64,000 nt of DNA from Planctomycetota bacterium (GCA_016209705.1 JACQVR010000116.1:16994-80993); one strand, 5' to 3'; counted from the stretch's first letter, positions 1-9,476 are shown. Translations and numbers: made by a program. Notes: generated from the sequence alone by a model not told the origin.

Positions 1-501
1 CGGCCGCTCATCGGTTTGAATCCCGGCGCGACGTACGGATCCGCCAAACAATGGTTCCCCGAGCGCTTCATCGAGGTGGGACGCCGGACCGCGCGCCGCC
101 TCGGAGCGCGCCTAGTCGTGATCGGGGGCCGTTCCGAAGCGGAATTGGCCCAGCGCGTCGCCGCGGGCATCGGCTCCAATTCGATCTCGCTGGCGGGAAA
201 GACGGACCTTCCCCAGTTGGCGGCCGTCCTGCATCGATGCGATCTTCTAGTCACCAACGACACGGGTCCGATGCACGTCGCGGACGCCGTCGGGACGCCG
301 ACCGTCGCCATCTTCGGCCCCACGGACTGGGTCACGACGCCTCCTTTCGGCCGCCGCCATCTCATTGTCCGCAAGGAGATCGAGTGCAGCCCGTGCCTGA
401 AACGGACCTGCCCGCTCGGGCATCATCACTGCATGAAATGGATTTCCCCGGACGACGTGACGGAGGCGATCGAACGTATCATGGAAAGGAGAAGGCCATA
501 G
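1..501 (+). CDS. waaF: Lipopolysaccharide heptosyltransferase II-like (GT9), 5' end cut by the window
   Basis: This is the C-terminal part of a GT9 heptosyltransferase, which would add heptose from an ADP-heptose donor to the inner core on the cytoplasmic side of the inner membrane. The reading frame is open from base 1 (RPLIGLNPGATYGSAKQWFP), so the start lies outside the window. Family features seen are NPGA.YG.AKQW near the visible start, VTNDTGPMHVA, and a terminal cysteine-rich stretch (CSPCLKRTCPLGHHHCM) characteristic of WaaF/RfaF. It is followed by further core transferase genes and kdsB on the same strand, which fits. Another GT9 heptosyltransferase is possible, but the Cys-rich tail favours WaaF. 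Confidence 0.88.
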   Translation, partial: RPLIGLNPGATYGSAKQWFPERFIEVGRRTARRLGARLVVIGGRSEAELAQRVAAGIGSNSISLAGKTDLPQLAAVLHRCDLLVTNDTGPMHVADAVGTPTVAIFGPTDWVTTPPFGRRHLIVRKEIECSPCLKRTCPLGHHHCMKWISPDDVTEAIERIMERRRP

Positions 502-519
502 TCCGAAGTCCGGAGTCAT

Positions 520-795
520 GGGAGAGCGGGAGATGCGAGGAGATCGCGTGATACGAGGAGATCAGGTGACGCGGCCCCTGAGTCTAAGGAGCTGTAAATA
601 AATAACAGATGCGAATACGGGTGGAAGGCTTGAACCGCCAAAACAGTCAAACCGCCAAAAGGCCGCGCCAAAAGAGACTCGAATGGCGATTTGGCGTTTT
701 TGCGGTTTATCCGGAAATAGAGCATTTATTTTTGCACGAACCCTTATCTCCCGATCTCCGGATATCTCCTCATCTCCTTAAAAAAGGAATTCTTT
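520..795. repeat. Nested stutter palindrome filling the gap after waaF
   Basis: This holds nearly the whole 298-bp gap before the next gene. The outer arms are built from GAGGAGAT-type words on the left (about 520-570) and CTTATCTCC/GATCTCC/ATCTCC words on the right (about 745-780). Inside sits a second imperfect palindrome of another word: ACCGCCAAAA repeats (about 635-675) face TGGCGTTTTTGCGG (about 682-710). An AAATAAATAA run opposes CATTTATTTTT between them. I see no gene here. Its function is unknown. Confidence 0.6.
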
Positions 796-799
796 CAGG

Positions 800-1561
800 A
801 TGAGTCATCCCCGCATCTCCGCGGTCGTCATCTGCGGCAACGAAGAAGCCAACATCGGCGACTGCCTCGATAGCGTGACGTGGTGCGACGAGATCGTCGT
901 CGTGGATTCGATGAGCACGGACCGCACCGCGGAGATCGCCCGCCGCTTCACGGACAAGGTGCTCCAGCGTCCCTGGCCCGGCTACGTCGCCCAGAAAAAT
1001 TTCGCCCTCGAACAGGCCACCGGAGACTGGATCGTGTCGCTGGACGCGGACGAGCGCTGCACGCCCGAGCTGCGGGAGGAACTGCTTCGCGTCCTCGCGG
1101 AGGCGGACGGCATCGACGGCTTCCTCGTGAAGCGGCACGTACACTACCTGGGGCGGTGGATCAATCACGGCGGATGGTATCCCGACTACAAGCTCCGGAT
1201 CGTACGGCGGGGTCGCGCCCGCTGGACGGGCGACGACCCGCATGACAAGCTGGTTACCGAGGGGCGGACCCGCGACCTCGAGGGCGAACTGACTCACACC
1301 ACCTACCGGGACTTCGCCCACCAGCTTCGCGTGATCGGTCGGTTCAGCGACATCGTCGTCGATGGATGGATTCGGAAAGGCCGCCCTCCGTCTCTGTTCA
1401 AGGCCCTCTTCCACCCGCCGATCAAGTTCCTGGAGTGCTACGTGTGGAAACTCGGCTTCCTCGACGGATGGCCGGGATTCGTCATCGCCGCCGCGTCGGC
1501 GTTCTACGTCTTCACCAAGCACGTCAAACATCGGGAGCGAATGAAAACCGTTGACCGTTGA
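800..1561 (+). CDS. waaE: GT2 lipopolysaccharide core glycosyltransferase, WaaE/KdtX-like
   Basis: This 253-residue GT-A fold transferase is expected to add a hexose to inner-core heptose. Residues 5-15 (ISAVVICGNEE) and DEIVVVDSMSTDRT are the GT2 nucleotide-binding start, and SLDADER near residue 78 is the metal-binding DXD region. WYPDYKLRIVRRG and the following D-DPHDKL stretch are typical of the WaaE/KdtX subgroup. The ATG follows CTTTCAGG. It sits between waaF-like and GT4 genes. The last codons (KTVDR, stop) lie inside a GTTGACCGTTGA repeat, so the original C-terminus may have been altered. The exact acceptor cannot be told. Confidence 0.85.
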   Translation: MSHPRISAVVICGNEEANIGDCLDSVTWCDEIVVVDSMSTDRTAEIARRFTDKVLQRPWPGYVAQKNFALEQATGDWIVSLDADERCTPELREELLRVLAEADGIDGFLVKRHVHYLGRWINHGGWYPDYKLRIVRRGRARWTGDDPHDKLVTEGRTRDLEGELTHTTYRDFAHQLRVIGRFSDIVVDGWIRKGRPPSLFKALFHPPIKFLECYVWKLGFLDGWPGFVIAAASAFYVFTKHVKHRERMKTVDR

Positions 1562-1596
1562 CGGTTGACCGCTGACCAGAGATCCTTACGGTCAAC
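1543..1596. repeat. GTTGACC-word repeat overlapping a stop codon
   Basis: GTTGACCGTTGA, CGGTTGACC and GCTGACC words occur in series, opposed by GGTCAACG at 1590-1597. The TGA stop of the preceding glycosyltransferase gene is one of the TGA triplets in this run. It resembles the other word-built palindromes of the window but uses a different word. Confidence 0.5.
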
Positions 1597-1597
1597 G

Positions 1598-2713
1598 ATG
1601 CGGATCGCCCTACTGATCGAGAAATTCGGCGCCACGGGAGGAGCCGAACGCCAAGTTGCGGCGCTCGCCGGCGCGCTCGCCGCGCGCGGGGAATCGGTCC
1701 ACGTCTTCGCGTCCGCCGTCCGCGACAACGTCCGCCACGTCACGGCGACGGCGCTGGAAACCTCCGGCCCTCGCGCCTTCGCCCTTGCCGCCAAGGCCTC
1801 GGTTCAGGCGGAACGATTCGACGTCATCCACAGCTTCGCCCGCACGCTCTCCCAGGACATCCTGCGACTCGGCGGCGGCGTGCACGCGGAGTATCTGAAG
1901 CGCATGGAGCCGGCGCGCTCGGCGATCGGCCGCTGGTTCAGCCGCGTCAACCCGAAGGAGCGCGCGATCCTGCGCCTGGAGCGCGACTCTTTCGATCCGT
2001 CGGCCACCCGCCTGATCCAGGCGGTTTCGCATCGGGTCAAGGAGGAAGTGAGCCGCCACTACGGCGTCGATCCGACCCGAATCGTCGTGACGCACAACGC
2101 GGTCGACATCCACCATTTTCATCCCGGCCTGCGGGAACATCGAGCGCACGTCCTGGCGGCGCTTTCGCTTCCGGCGGACACGTTTCTGGTCCTCTTCGCC
2201 GGCGGCGGGTTCAAGCGCAAGGGATTGGCGTCGGCGATCCGATCCCTGGCGCTGCTTCCTTCCGGATCGCACGCGTGTCTGATCGTTCTGGGTTCCGGCG
2301 ACGCGGGACCCTGCGAACGCCTGGCGGAGCGGCTGAAGGTGAACGCGCAGTTTCTCGGCTCTCTGGCCAAGATCGAACCCTACTACGGCGCGGCGGACGC
2401 GCTCGTCCTCCCGACGCTTTACGATCCCTTCCCCAATGTCTGCCTCGAAGCCATGGCCTGCGGCGTGCCGGTCGTCGTCACCCGCGTGGCGGGCGTCTCC
2501 GAAATCATCGCCGACGGAATCGACGCCTTCGTCGTGGACGACCCCGGCAAGCCCGAAGACATCGCCCGCCGCCTCGAAAAGCTTCTCGATCCCGCGGCGC
2601 GCGCGGCGATGGGTCGCGCCGCCCGCGCCCTGGCGGAGCGACATCCCTTCGAACGCTATGTGGAGGAGACGCTGTCGCTCTACCAGACGGCGGCTACCCG
2701 GATGGGGGTTTAA
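1598..2713 (+). CDS. GT4 glycosyltransferase, WaaG-like
   Basis: This is a 371-residue GT-B transferase. It begins MRIALLIEKFGATGGAERQ, the usual N-terminal acceptor-domain start. The C-terminal half carries the donor site: LFAGGGFKRKGL, then ALVLPTLYDPFPNVCLEAMACGVPVVVT, the EX7E-type motif region of GT4. I chose ATG 1598; an upstream TTG at 1565 would add 11 residues encoded by repeat DNA. It lies between waaE-like and kdsB, with a single base separating its TAA from the kdsB ATG, so it belongs to the same lipopolysaccharide operon. WaaG (first core glucose) is the closest known role, but linkage and sugar are not determined. Confidence 0.82.
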   Translation: MRIALLIEKFGATGGAERQVAALAGALAARGESVHVFASAVRDNVRHVTATALETSGPRAFALAAKASVQAERFDVIHSFARTLSQDILRLGGGVHAEYLKRMEPARSAIGRWFSRVNPKERAILRLERDSFDPSATRLIQAVSHRVKEEVSRHYGVDPTRIVVTHNAVDIHHFHPGLREHRAHVLAALSLPADTFLVLFAGGGFKRKGLASAIRSLALLPSGSHACLIVLGSGDAGPCERLAERLKVNAQFLGSLAKIEPYYGAADALVLPTLYDPFPNVCLEAMACGVPVVVTRVAGVSEIIADGIDAFVVDDPGKPEDIARRLEKLLDPAARAAMGRAARALAERHPFERYVEETLSLYQTAATRMGV

Positions 2714-2714
2714 C

Positions 2715-3431
2715 ATGAAAATCCCCGTCACGATCGCGGTCATTCCCGCTCGATACGCCGCCAGGCGCCTTCCCGGCAAACCTCTCTTGCGGAAAACCGG
2801 AAAGTATCTCGTCCAGCATGTGTATGAGCGGGTGATCCTGGCCAAGCGCGTGTCGCGCGTCCTCATCGCCACGGACGACGCGCGCGTGGTTCGCGCCGCG
2901 GAGTCGTTCGGCGCCGAAACGGTCCTGACGTCGAGGCGCCATCCCAACGGCACGTCGCGCTGCTGGGAGGCCGTGCGAAGCATCTCGTGCGAGCGCATCA
3001 TCAATGTGCAGGGCGACGAACCCGAGGTCGATCCCCGAACGATCGACTTGGTGGAGAAGCTGCTCGACGAGGCCGAAATGACCACGGCGGCCACCGCCTT
3101 CGCGTCGGAAGCGGAGGCCGACTTGCCGCAGCGGGTCAAGGTCGTCTTGAACCGCGACGGATTCGCGCTCTATTTTTCGCGTTCGCGAATTCCCTTCTCG
3201 GGACCGCCGCGGCTGCATGTCGGGATCTACGGGTACCGCCGCCGCTGTCTGAGCCGGCTGGTTCGACTGCGCCCCACGCCGCTGGCGGAGCAGGAGCTCC
3301 TGGAGCAACTGCGCGCGCTGGAACATGGGATCGGGATACGGGTCGGCCTCCTGCGGTGGCCGTGCGCAGGAGGGATCGATACGACCGAGGATTACGAAGC
3401 GTTTGTGCGGAGGTGGGAAGGGAACGGCTAG
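2715..3431 (+). CDS. kdsB: 3-deoxy-manno-octulosonate (Kdo) cytidylyltransferase
   Basis: This enzyme activates Kdo with CTP to CMP-Kdo, the donor for lipid A-core assembly in the cytoplasm. The 238-residue length is close to the family's usual 245-250. The N-terminal IPARYAARRLPGKPL is the nucleotide-binding signature, ATDD (about residue 54) and VQGDEP (about 98) are conserved active-site stretches, and SRSRIPF is present. It directly follows the GT4 gene. The TAG stop lies inside the terminal CTAGGAG of a dispersed intergenic repeat, so the repeat's arrival may have set the present C-terminus (EGNG). Confidence 0.93.
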   Translation: MKIPVTIAVIPARYAARRLPGKPLLRKTGKYLVQHVYERVILAKRVSRVLIATDDARVVRAAESFGAETVLTSRRHPNGTSRCWEAVRSISCERIINVQGDEPEVDPRTIDLVEKLLDEAEMTTAATAFASEAEADLPQRVKVVLNRDGFALYFSRSRIPFSGPPRLHVGIYGYRRRCLSRLVRLRPTPLAEQELLEQLRALEHGIGIRVGLLRWPCAGGIDTTEDYEAFVRRWEGNG

Positions 3432-3550
3432 GAGATTGTCGGGATATTGGAGATACGGAGTTGTACCATACCGCACATTACATTGGGGAGTCTTATCACC
3501 TGCATCTCCTATATCTCGACATCCCCTTGAATATCTCGACACGCTCCTAG

Positions 3551-3553
<3 letters not shown>
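3428..3553 (+). repeat. Dispersed MITE-like element, copy 1
   Basis: This is one of three clearly homologous elements of about 115-125 bp (others at 10522 and 41842). It opens CTAGGAGATTGTCGGGATAT and ends TATCTCGACACGCTCCTAGG. The two ends are imperfect inverted repeats sharing CTAGGAG, TGTCG and GATATT. The middle contains ACCATACCGCACAT and TTATCACCTGCATCTCC, also found in copy 3. It encodes no protein. Its left end overlaps the stop codon of kdsB. Confidence 0.8.
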
Positions 3554-5348
<1,795 letters not shown>

Positions 5349-5403
5349 CGACCATTTGGCGGTTTAAGCCTTACAAAGGAAGCGGCGACCGGAGGGCGCG
5401 AGC

Positions 5404-5757
5404 GTGACGGAAAAACACGTCGACGAAGAATGGAAGCGGCAGGCGCAAGCCGAAAAAGAGCGCCTGGCGCGGCAGGAGGCGCAGGGGCGTCCAGGCCCGC
5501 CGCCGGCCGATTTCACGGCGCTCGTCTCCACGCTGGCCGCTCAGAGCATGATGGCGCTGGGATTGGGACAGCCCCCGGGCCCTGACGGAAAACCGCCGCC
5601 GCCCGATCTGGATCGGGCCCAGTTCACGATCGACCTGCTCGACATGCTCTCGGAGAAGACGCGCGGGAATTTGACGCCGGAAGAGGAGCGCCACCTCACG
5701 GCGGTGCTTCACGAACTGCACCTGGCGTTCGTGGAGATGTCGGGTCGATCGAAGTAG
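5404..5757 (+). CDS. DUF1844 family protein
   Basis: This small soluble protein of 117 residues has no known biochemical role. After a charged N-terminus (about residues 1-35, rich in Glu/Lys/Arg) comes the DUF1844 core: FTALVSTLAAQSMMALGLGQ, then RAQFTIDLLDMLSEKTRGNLTPEE and a C-terminal helix ending LHLAFVE. It starts 55 bases after pyrG, perhaps as part of the same transcript. The short gap contains an ATTTGGCGGTTT word of the intergenic repeat type. The family assignment is firm; the function is unknown. Confidence 0.85.
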   Translation: MTEKHVDEEWKRQAQAEKERLARQEAQGRPGPPPADFTALVSTLAAQSMMALGLGQPPGPDGKPPPPDLDRAQFTIDLLDMLSEKTRGNLTPEEERHLTAVLHELHLAFVEMSGRSK

Positions 5758-5765
5758 GAAGTATT

Positions 5766-5950
5766 TGCGCACCGCGAAGGTTTTGCGCATAGCAGCGCAG
5801 AGACGTCGGAGCGCGGGGAGAAAAGAAGCTTTTCGTGCGTTTTCTCCGCGGTCTCGGCGCGCTCAGCGGTGAGATTCCGACCTCATTCCAAAGCGGCCCT
5901 ATTCGTGAACCTCTTCTGGCGCTTTTGCGCCTTGGCGGTTTCCTTCCCTT
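5766..5950. repeat. CGCAGAGACG/CGGTCTC and GGCGCTTTTGCG palindromes in a 438-bp gene gap
   Basis: The gap 5758-6195 has no convincing gene. Its first half holds an imperfect palindrome with arms of the type CGCAGAGACG..CGGAGCGCGGGGAGAAAA (about 5788-5818) and TTTTCTCCGCGGTCTCGGCG (about 5837-5860), flanked by GCACCGCGAAGG and CAGCGGTGAG. A GGCGCTTTTGCGCCTTGGCGG stretch follows at about 5921-5943. The second half (6059-6195) is a different palindrome, listed separately. Confidence 0.6.
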
Positions 5951-6058
5951 CGTACCTTTGCAATTCGACTTGACGCCGGGCGGTTCCGCTCATTAGCTTC
6001 TCGGCATATCTTTCACGAGGACCGCGCTGCGGAAATGGGCTATCGGATCAAAGCGCGG

Positions 6059-6195
6059 AGCTCCAAGTCCGATGTCCGATGTCCAAAGTCCTAGGTCGAG
6101 GCTCTCTCCGGGGCCCAGGACTTCGGACTTGGGACCTGGGACTTAGGACTCCGCCGCACGCAAACGTGCGTGCGGCGGTATGAGGGAGAACGCTC
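6059..6195 (+). repeat. GGACTT/AAGTCC palindrome with GC-rich terminal hairpin
   Basis: Words of the type TCCGATGTCC and AAAGTCCTAGG (about 6068-6095) face GGACTTCGGACTTGGGACC (about 6118-6137). A perfect 10-bp hairpin follows (CCGCCGCACG 6151-6160, CGTGCGGCGG 6169-6178), then GTATGAGGGAGAACGCTC. The hairpin and the AACGCTC tail recur in diverged form at 34961-35019, and the GACTCCGCCGCACGC segment recurs at 57149-57163. The GAGGGAGAA of its end acts as the likely Shine-Dalgarno of the next gene. Confidence 0.65.
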
Positions 6196-6876
6196 ATGGA
6201 AGCCAACTTCGTCGTCAGTACGTTCATTCCGATGCTCTTGCGCTGGATCCACTTCCTGTCGGGAATCACGTGGATCGGCCACCTGTACTTCTTCAATCTG
6301 GTCGGAGGGAGCTTCGAAAAGACCCTCGACGCCGACAACCGCAAGAAAGTGGTGCCTCAGCTCAGGCCTCGCGCCCTGTGGTGGTTCCGCTGGGGCGCGA
6401 TGTTCACGATGCTCTCAGGGGTGGTCTACATCATCTGGGAGCAGTTCATCATGTCTCCGCAGCCCATGTTCTCCACGTGGTTCAGCGAGGGCAAGAACTG
6501 GTGGATCACCATGGGCGGCCTCTTTGGCCTGATCATGTGGTACAATGTCTGGTTCATCATCTGGCCCAGGCAGAAGGTCATCATCCCGGCGGTGGCCAGC
6601 GGCAACAAGCCGGCGGACTTCGATCAGCTCGTGGCGACGGCGGGCAAGTTTTCCCGCGTCAATACGTACCTCTCGGTTCCGATGCTTTTCGGGATGGGCG
6701 GACGGTCCCACTTTCCCGTGGGCGACTCGGTGGGGCCGAATCTGGCCTGGATGGTGGCGGTCATCGTCGTCGGCATCGGCACGGCCTGGTACTTCATCTA
6801 CAAAGTGGGTCCGAAGGTGGGGACGGAGTTCGCGGCGCCGGCCTCCCCGCCCGCCGCACCGCCGCCTCCCAAGTAG
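6196..6876 (+). CDS. Integral membrane protein, PuuD/DUF989-like (urate oxidase N-terminal type)
   Basis: The 226-residue protein resembles the membrane domain of PuuD-type urate hydroxylase. RWIHFLSGITWIGHLYFFNLVGG (residues 16-38) is the characteristic first segment with its conserved His residues. Further membrane segments lie at about 55-75, 95-117 and 177-200. It is shorter than PuuD and no CXXCH heme site is seen, so the cytochrome c domain is absent. The tail is Pro/Ala-rich. Known relatives without the cytochrome occur beside respiratory genes; here it faces a cupredoxin-like gene in convergent orientation. Urate oxidation itself is doubtful. The SD appears to come from the upstream repeat. 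Confidence 0.75.
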   Translation: MEANFVVSTFIPMLLRWIHFLSGITWIGHLYFFNLVGGSFEKTLDADNRKKVVPQLRPRALWWFRWGAMFTMLSGVVYIIWEQFIMSPQPMFSTWFSEGKNWWITMGGLFGLIMWYNVWFIIWPRQKVIIPAVASGNKPADFDQLVATAGKFSRVNTYLSVPMLFGMGGRSHFPVGDSVGPNLAWMVAVIVVGIGTAWYFIYKVGPKVGTEFAAPASPPAAPPPPK

Positions 6877-6889
6877 AGGTCACGAACCC

Positions 6890-7702
6890 TTACCGCGCTT
6901 CGAACACGAAATCGGGGAGTTCGAGCGTTCCGCTGACCTCGATCGTCGCGGTCTGCACGAGTTCCTGCCGGCGCAGACCCTCCCCTTCGTGCCAGGCGGC
7001 GATTTCGTACCGGCCGGGGGGCAGGCTCTTGAACTCGAACGTCCCGTCTTCGCCGGTCACGGCGTGGAAGGGGTGATCGAAAATTCCCAGCCATCCCACC
7101 ATCCATGGATGGATGTCGCACTTGAGACGCAGGATAGGCTGCGGTTCGTGAAATCTCCAGCGAAGGTTGGCTCCCCGATTGGCCAGCGTGACGTTGAACG
7201 CGGCGCGGCCTTGGCCCAACGAACGAACGTTGTGGCTGATCGAATCCGCGTTGTTCAGAAGGACGAGCTGGTGCGCCTGAGCCGTGGCCACGCGCGGCGC
7301 GTAAAAGCAGTCGCGGTTGTCGATCACGAGGGGTTGAGAAGGAATCTCGTAGACGAAATTCTCGATCGGTCCGCTCTTGACGAAGACGACGGTGTTGCGT
7401 AACCGGCCGTCCCGCACCTGAAGAGGATTGTCGCGCGCCAACGAGAGGTCGTCCTCTCCCTTGCGGTGCGCGGCGCAGTCCGACGTATTCCGCGGATCCG
7501 CGGGGGGTCGGGGGAGGCGGCCCTGGAAGAGGACCTTTCCCCGGATCGTTCCTGTCGTGGCGGGATCGGGAAGGCGGGCCGGGCGCTCGCACTGATCGCA
7601 TAGGGCGTCTCCGCCTCGACCGCAGCCGAGCTGATTCCACAGGAAGATGAAGACGCCGATGGCCGCCACGGTGACCGCAAGGTGCAGGAGGCCCTTCTTC
7701 AT
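6890..7702 (-). CDS. Membrane-anchored cupredoxin-like / carboxypeptidase-regulatory-like protein
   Basis: This 270-residue protein is exported or anchored. Residues 5-25 form a hydrophobic segment, followed by a Cys-containing linker (CGRGGDALCDQC). The body has a beta-sandwich start (GTIRGKVLFQG), a cupredoxin-like stretch with LLNNADSISHNV (about 155-167) and CDIHPWMVGW (about 206-215, a Cys-X2-His...Met pattern like a type 1 copper site). A carboxypeptidase-regulatory-like fold follows (TGEDGTFEFKSLPPGRYEIAAWHEG). A copper electron carrier or copper-binding envelope protein is an inference. It converges on the PuuD-like gene with 13 bases between the stops. Confidence 0.7.
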   Translation of the reverse strand: MKKGLLHLAVTVAAIGVFIFLWNQLGCGRGGDALCDQCERPARLPDPATTGTIRGKVLFQGRLPRPPADPRNTSDCAAHRKGEDDLSLARDNPLQVRDGRLRNTVVFVKSGPIENFVYEIPSQPLVIDNRDCFYAPRVATAQAHQLVLLNNADSISHNVRSLGQGRAAFNVTLANRGANLRWRFHEPQPILRLKCDIHPWMVGWLGIFDHPFHAVTGEDGTFEFKSLPPGRYEIAAWHEGEGLRRQELVQTATIEVSGTLELPDFVFEAR

Positions 7703-7710
7703 GCAGGCAT

Positions 7711-7807
7711 CCTAGCGGAGATCGTCAGTATAGTGGAGACTTGGAGATGCGCTCCGCCACCCATCGGGCGTCGTATCGCCGGCCTCTCCACCATCTCGAC
7801 ATCTCCC
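7711..7807 (+). repeat. Degenerate copy of the dispersed MITE-like element
   Basis: CCTAGCGGAGATCGTCAGTA followed by TAGTGGAGACTTGGAGATGC aligns with the left end of the element at 3428 and 41842. GTATCGCC..CCATCTCGACATCTCCC aligns with its right half. The terminal CTCCTAGGAG at the right is missing. It lies just upstream of the start of the cupredoxin-like gene. Confidence 0.55.
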
Positions 7808-7814
7808 AGCGGGA

Positions 7815-9161
7815 TCAGGCGGATTTTACCCGATCATTCGTCAGCGCGCGGCTCCCGCGGGCGCTGAGCGCTTCGATGATGAGCTTCGCGGCCTGGACGT
7901 TGGCCGCGTCCACGCTCGCGACGTTGAATTGCTCGTCCGGAGGCAGGTTGACGGCCGCCGACACGCGTTCCGCGTGCGCCTCTCCGATCCATGGCGCCAG
8001 CGCGCGGATCAATCGCTCCTTGCCCGCTCGCTCCGCGCCCAGGACATCGTTCAAGTTCTGGAGTTGCCCCTCGATCTGTCGGACGTATTTGAGAATCACC
8101 TCGACGCGGTCCTGGGAGTTCTCGATGCCGGCGGCCAATTCGGGGTTCTGCCGGCGCATGAGATCGATGAACCGGATAAGTTCCTGGCCGAATCCCGCCA
8201 GGCGGGCGCGATCCTCGAGTTCTTGCCGGCGATCCAGAATCTGGGTGTCCTGCACTTCGGTCCGCTGCCGGGCGAAATCGTCGCCGGTCGCGGGCCCGAA
8301 TTCATCCCGCTCGTACCGCACCGTCGAGCGCGACACGTGCGCTTCGAGGAACCGGTACACGTAGGCGCAGGAAGGGGCCTGGGAGGAGACCAGCGAGTTC
8401 GGGTAGCTGAAATCCACGGACCCGTCGCCGCACGTAATGACCAGTTTTCCGGATTGGGCCTTCAGAAGCTCGTGCACCATGGGGTTGAGATGGGGCGTGA
8501 AAAGCACGCGGCCTTCCGCCAGCGGATAGGCGTCGAGGTCCACGGGTTGGCCGGCGCGGCGAGCGCCCAGCGACAGTTCCGGCAGAAAATCGGGATCGTC
8601 GGCGCTGTCCCCGGCGAGGGCCCGAATCGGAATGTCCGAGACCGACAGCGTGGCGAAGTGCAGGAATCGCGACGGATGGATCCACTCCTCCGCCATCGAC
8701 GTGTCGCCCAGCGCGTACACGGGCACCCGCGATTTGCGGAAAAGCAGCTCGGCGGCTTCGTAGAGGCGGCGCGCGCGCAGCGCGGCGCGGCCCTTTTCGA
8801 TCAGTTTTCCGCCGCGCGATTTCAGTCCGACGAGAACGCGCACGGTCCGCAGGGCGCTGAGCTCGCTCTTGCGCCGGTACCGTTCCGGATTCGCGGTCAT
8901 CTGCTCGCAGAGCGAGACGATGTCGCGGATCCCCTCCCCCTCATACTCCTCGCGCCGGGCATGCAGTTCCTGCTCCAGGAGCGAGCGCGCCTCCAGATAC
9001 GTCTGCCGCTCCTCCGACGTCAGCAGGGGCCCGGCCAGGCCGCCGTGGATGAATACGGCCTGCGCGTTCACGTCGGAGCGCGCGGCCAGTTCCAGCACTC
9101 GGGCCAGGAACGAAAGGTCGCCCCGCACATCCGAACACGCCAGGATCGTCGCGGTCGTCAT
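7815..9161 (-). CDS. Protein of unknown function with a degenerate metallophosphoesterase-like N-terminus
   Basis: This is a 448-residue soluble protein. The N-terminus (ATILACSDVRGDLSFLARVLELA, then AVFIHGGLAG) has the layout of calcineurin-like phosphoesterases, but the metal ligands are not intact: the usual DxH is DVR and the GD pair is HGG. VYALGDTS and LAGDSADDPDF later also echo that fold. A charged helical region follows (about residues 300-390, with QDTQILDRRQELEDRAR). I chose ATG 9161 because an upstream GTG-like extension to 9233 would cover the promoter. A scaffold or regulatory role is a guess. Confidence 0.55.
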   Translation of the reverse strand: MTTATILACSDVRGDLSFLARVLELAARSDVNAQAVFIHGGLAGPLLTSEERQTYLEARSLLEQELHARREEYEGEGIRDIVSLCEQMTANPERYRRKSELSALRTVRVLVGLKSRGGKLIEKGRAALRARRLYEAAELLFRKSRVPVYALGDTSMAEEWIHPSRFLHFATLSVSDIPIRALAGDSADDPDFLPELSLGARRAGQPVDLDAYPLAEGRVLFTPHLNPMVHELLKAQSGKLVITCGDGSVDFSYPNSLVSSQAPSCAYVYRFLEAHVSRSTVRYERDEFGPATGDDFARQRTEVQDTQILDRRQELEDRARLAGFGQELIRFIDLMRRQNPELAAGIENSQDRVEVILKYVRQIEGQLQNLNDVLGAERAGKERLIRALAPWIGEAHAERVSAAVNLPPDEQFNVASVDAANVQAAKLIIEALSARGSRALTNDRVKSA

Positions 9162-9215
9162 ACGTTCAGCATGATGCCATAGAAGGCGTTGCGGGCGGAG
9201 GCCCATTACGAATGT

Positions 9216-9243
9216 ACTATACCTATTGATCATGGGAAAGCAA
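9216..9243 (-). promoter_or_regulatory. Sigma-70-like promoter candidate for the 9161 gene
   Basis: On the minus strand TTGCTT (9243-9238) and TATAGT (9221-9216) are separated by 16 bp. The predicted start lies about 45 bp upstream of the ATG at 9161. The local drop in GC content supports a promoter. It is based on sequence match only. Confidence 0.5.
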
Positions 9244-9336
9244 GGGGATTTTTGAAGCCCGGCACAGATTTTTTCCGCCAGCCTCTTCGCCTTCGCCCGC
9301 TTGGTTCAGGAAAGACATAGCCAACATTACGCCGAA

Positions 9337-9377
9337 GCCCCGCCCGTTCGCCATTCAAACAGAACAACGGGCGGGGC
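9337..9377. repeat. Perfect 12-bp GC-rich hairpin beside the tRNA
   Basis: GCCCCGCCCGTT (9337-9348) is exactly complementary to AACGGGCGGGGC (9366-9377), with a 17-base loop. On the minus strand it lies just downstream of the tRNA gene, where a transcript end is expected, but no U-tract follows. It could be a processing or termination structure or a REP-like repeat; a similar GGGCGGGG stem occurs at 39947-39972. Confidence 0.55.
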
Positions 9378-9386
9378 GAAGGCGAA

Positions 9387-9460
9387 TACCCCCGGCCCGA
9401 TTCGAACGGGCGACCTAGTGTTTAGGAAACACTCGCTCTATCCGTCTGAGCTACGGGGGC
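9387..9460 (-). tRNA. tRNA-Arg (anticodon CCU)
   Basis: The minus strand folds as a complete cloverleaf. The acceptor stem GCCCCCG pairs with CGGGGGT (one G-U pair), followed by discriminator A. The D arm is GTAGCTCAGACGGATAGAGC. The anticodon stem AGTGT/ACACT encloses loop TTCCTAA, giving anticodon CCT, which reads AGG. The T arm is GCCCG-TTCGAAT-CGGGC. CCA is not encoded. It has 74 bases. Confidence 0.95.
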
Positions 9461-9476
9461 CTTTCTTAGCGAACCC

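Noticed and set aside
9337..9377. Rho-independent terminator of the tRNA
   Set aside because: The stem is strong but there is no U-tract on either strand, so I list it only as a hairpin.
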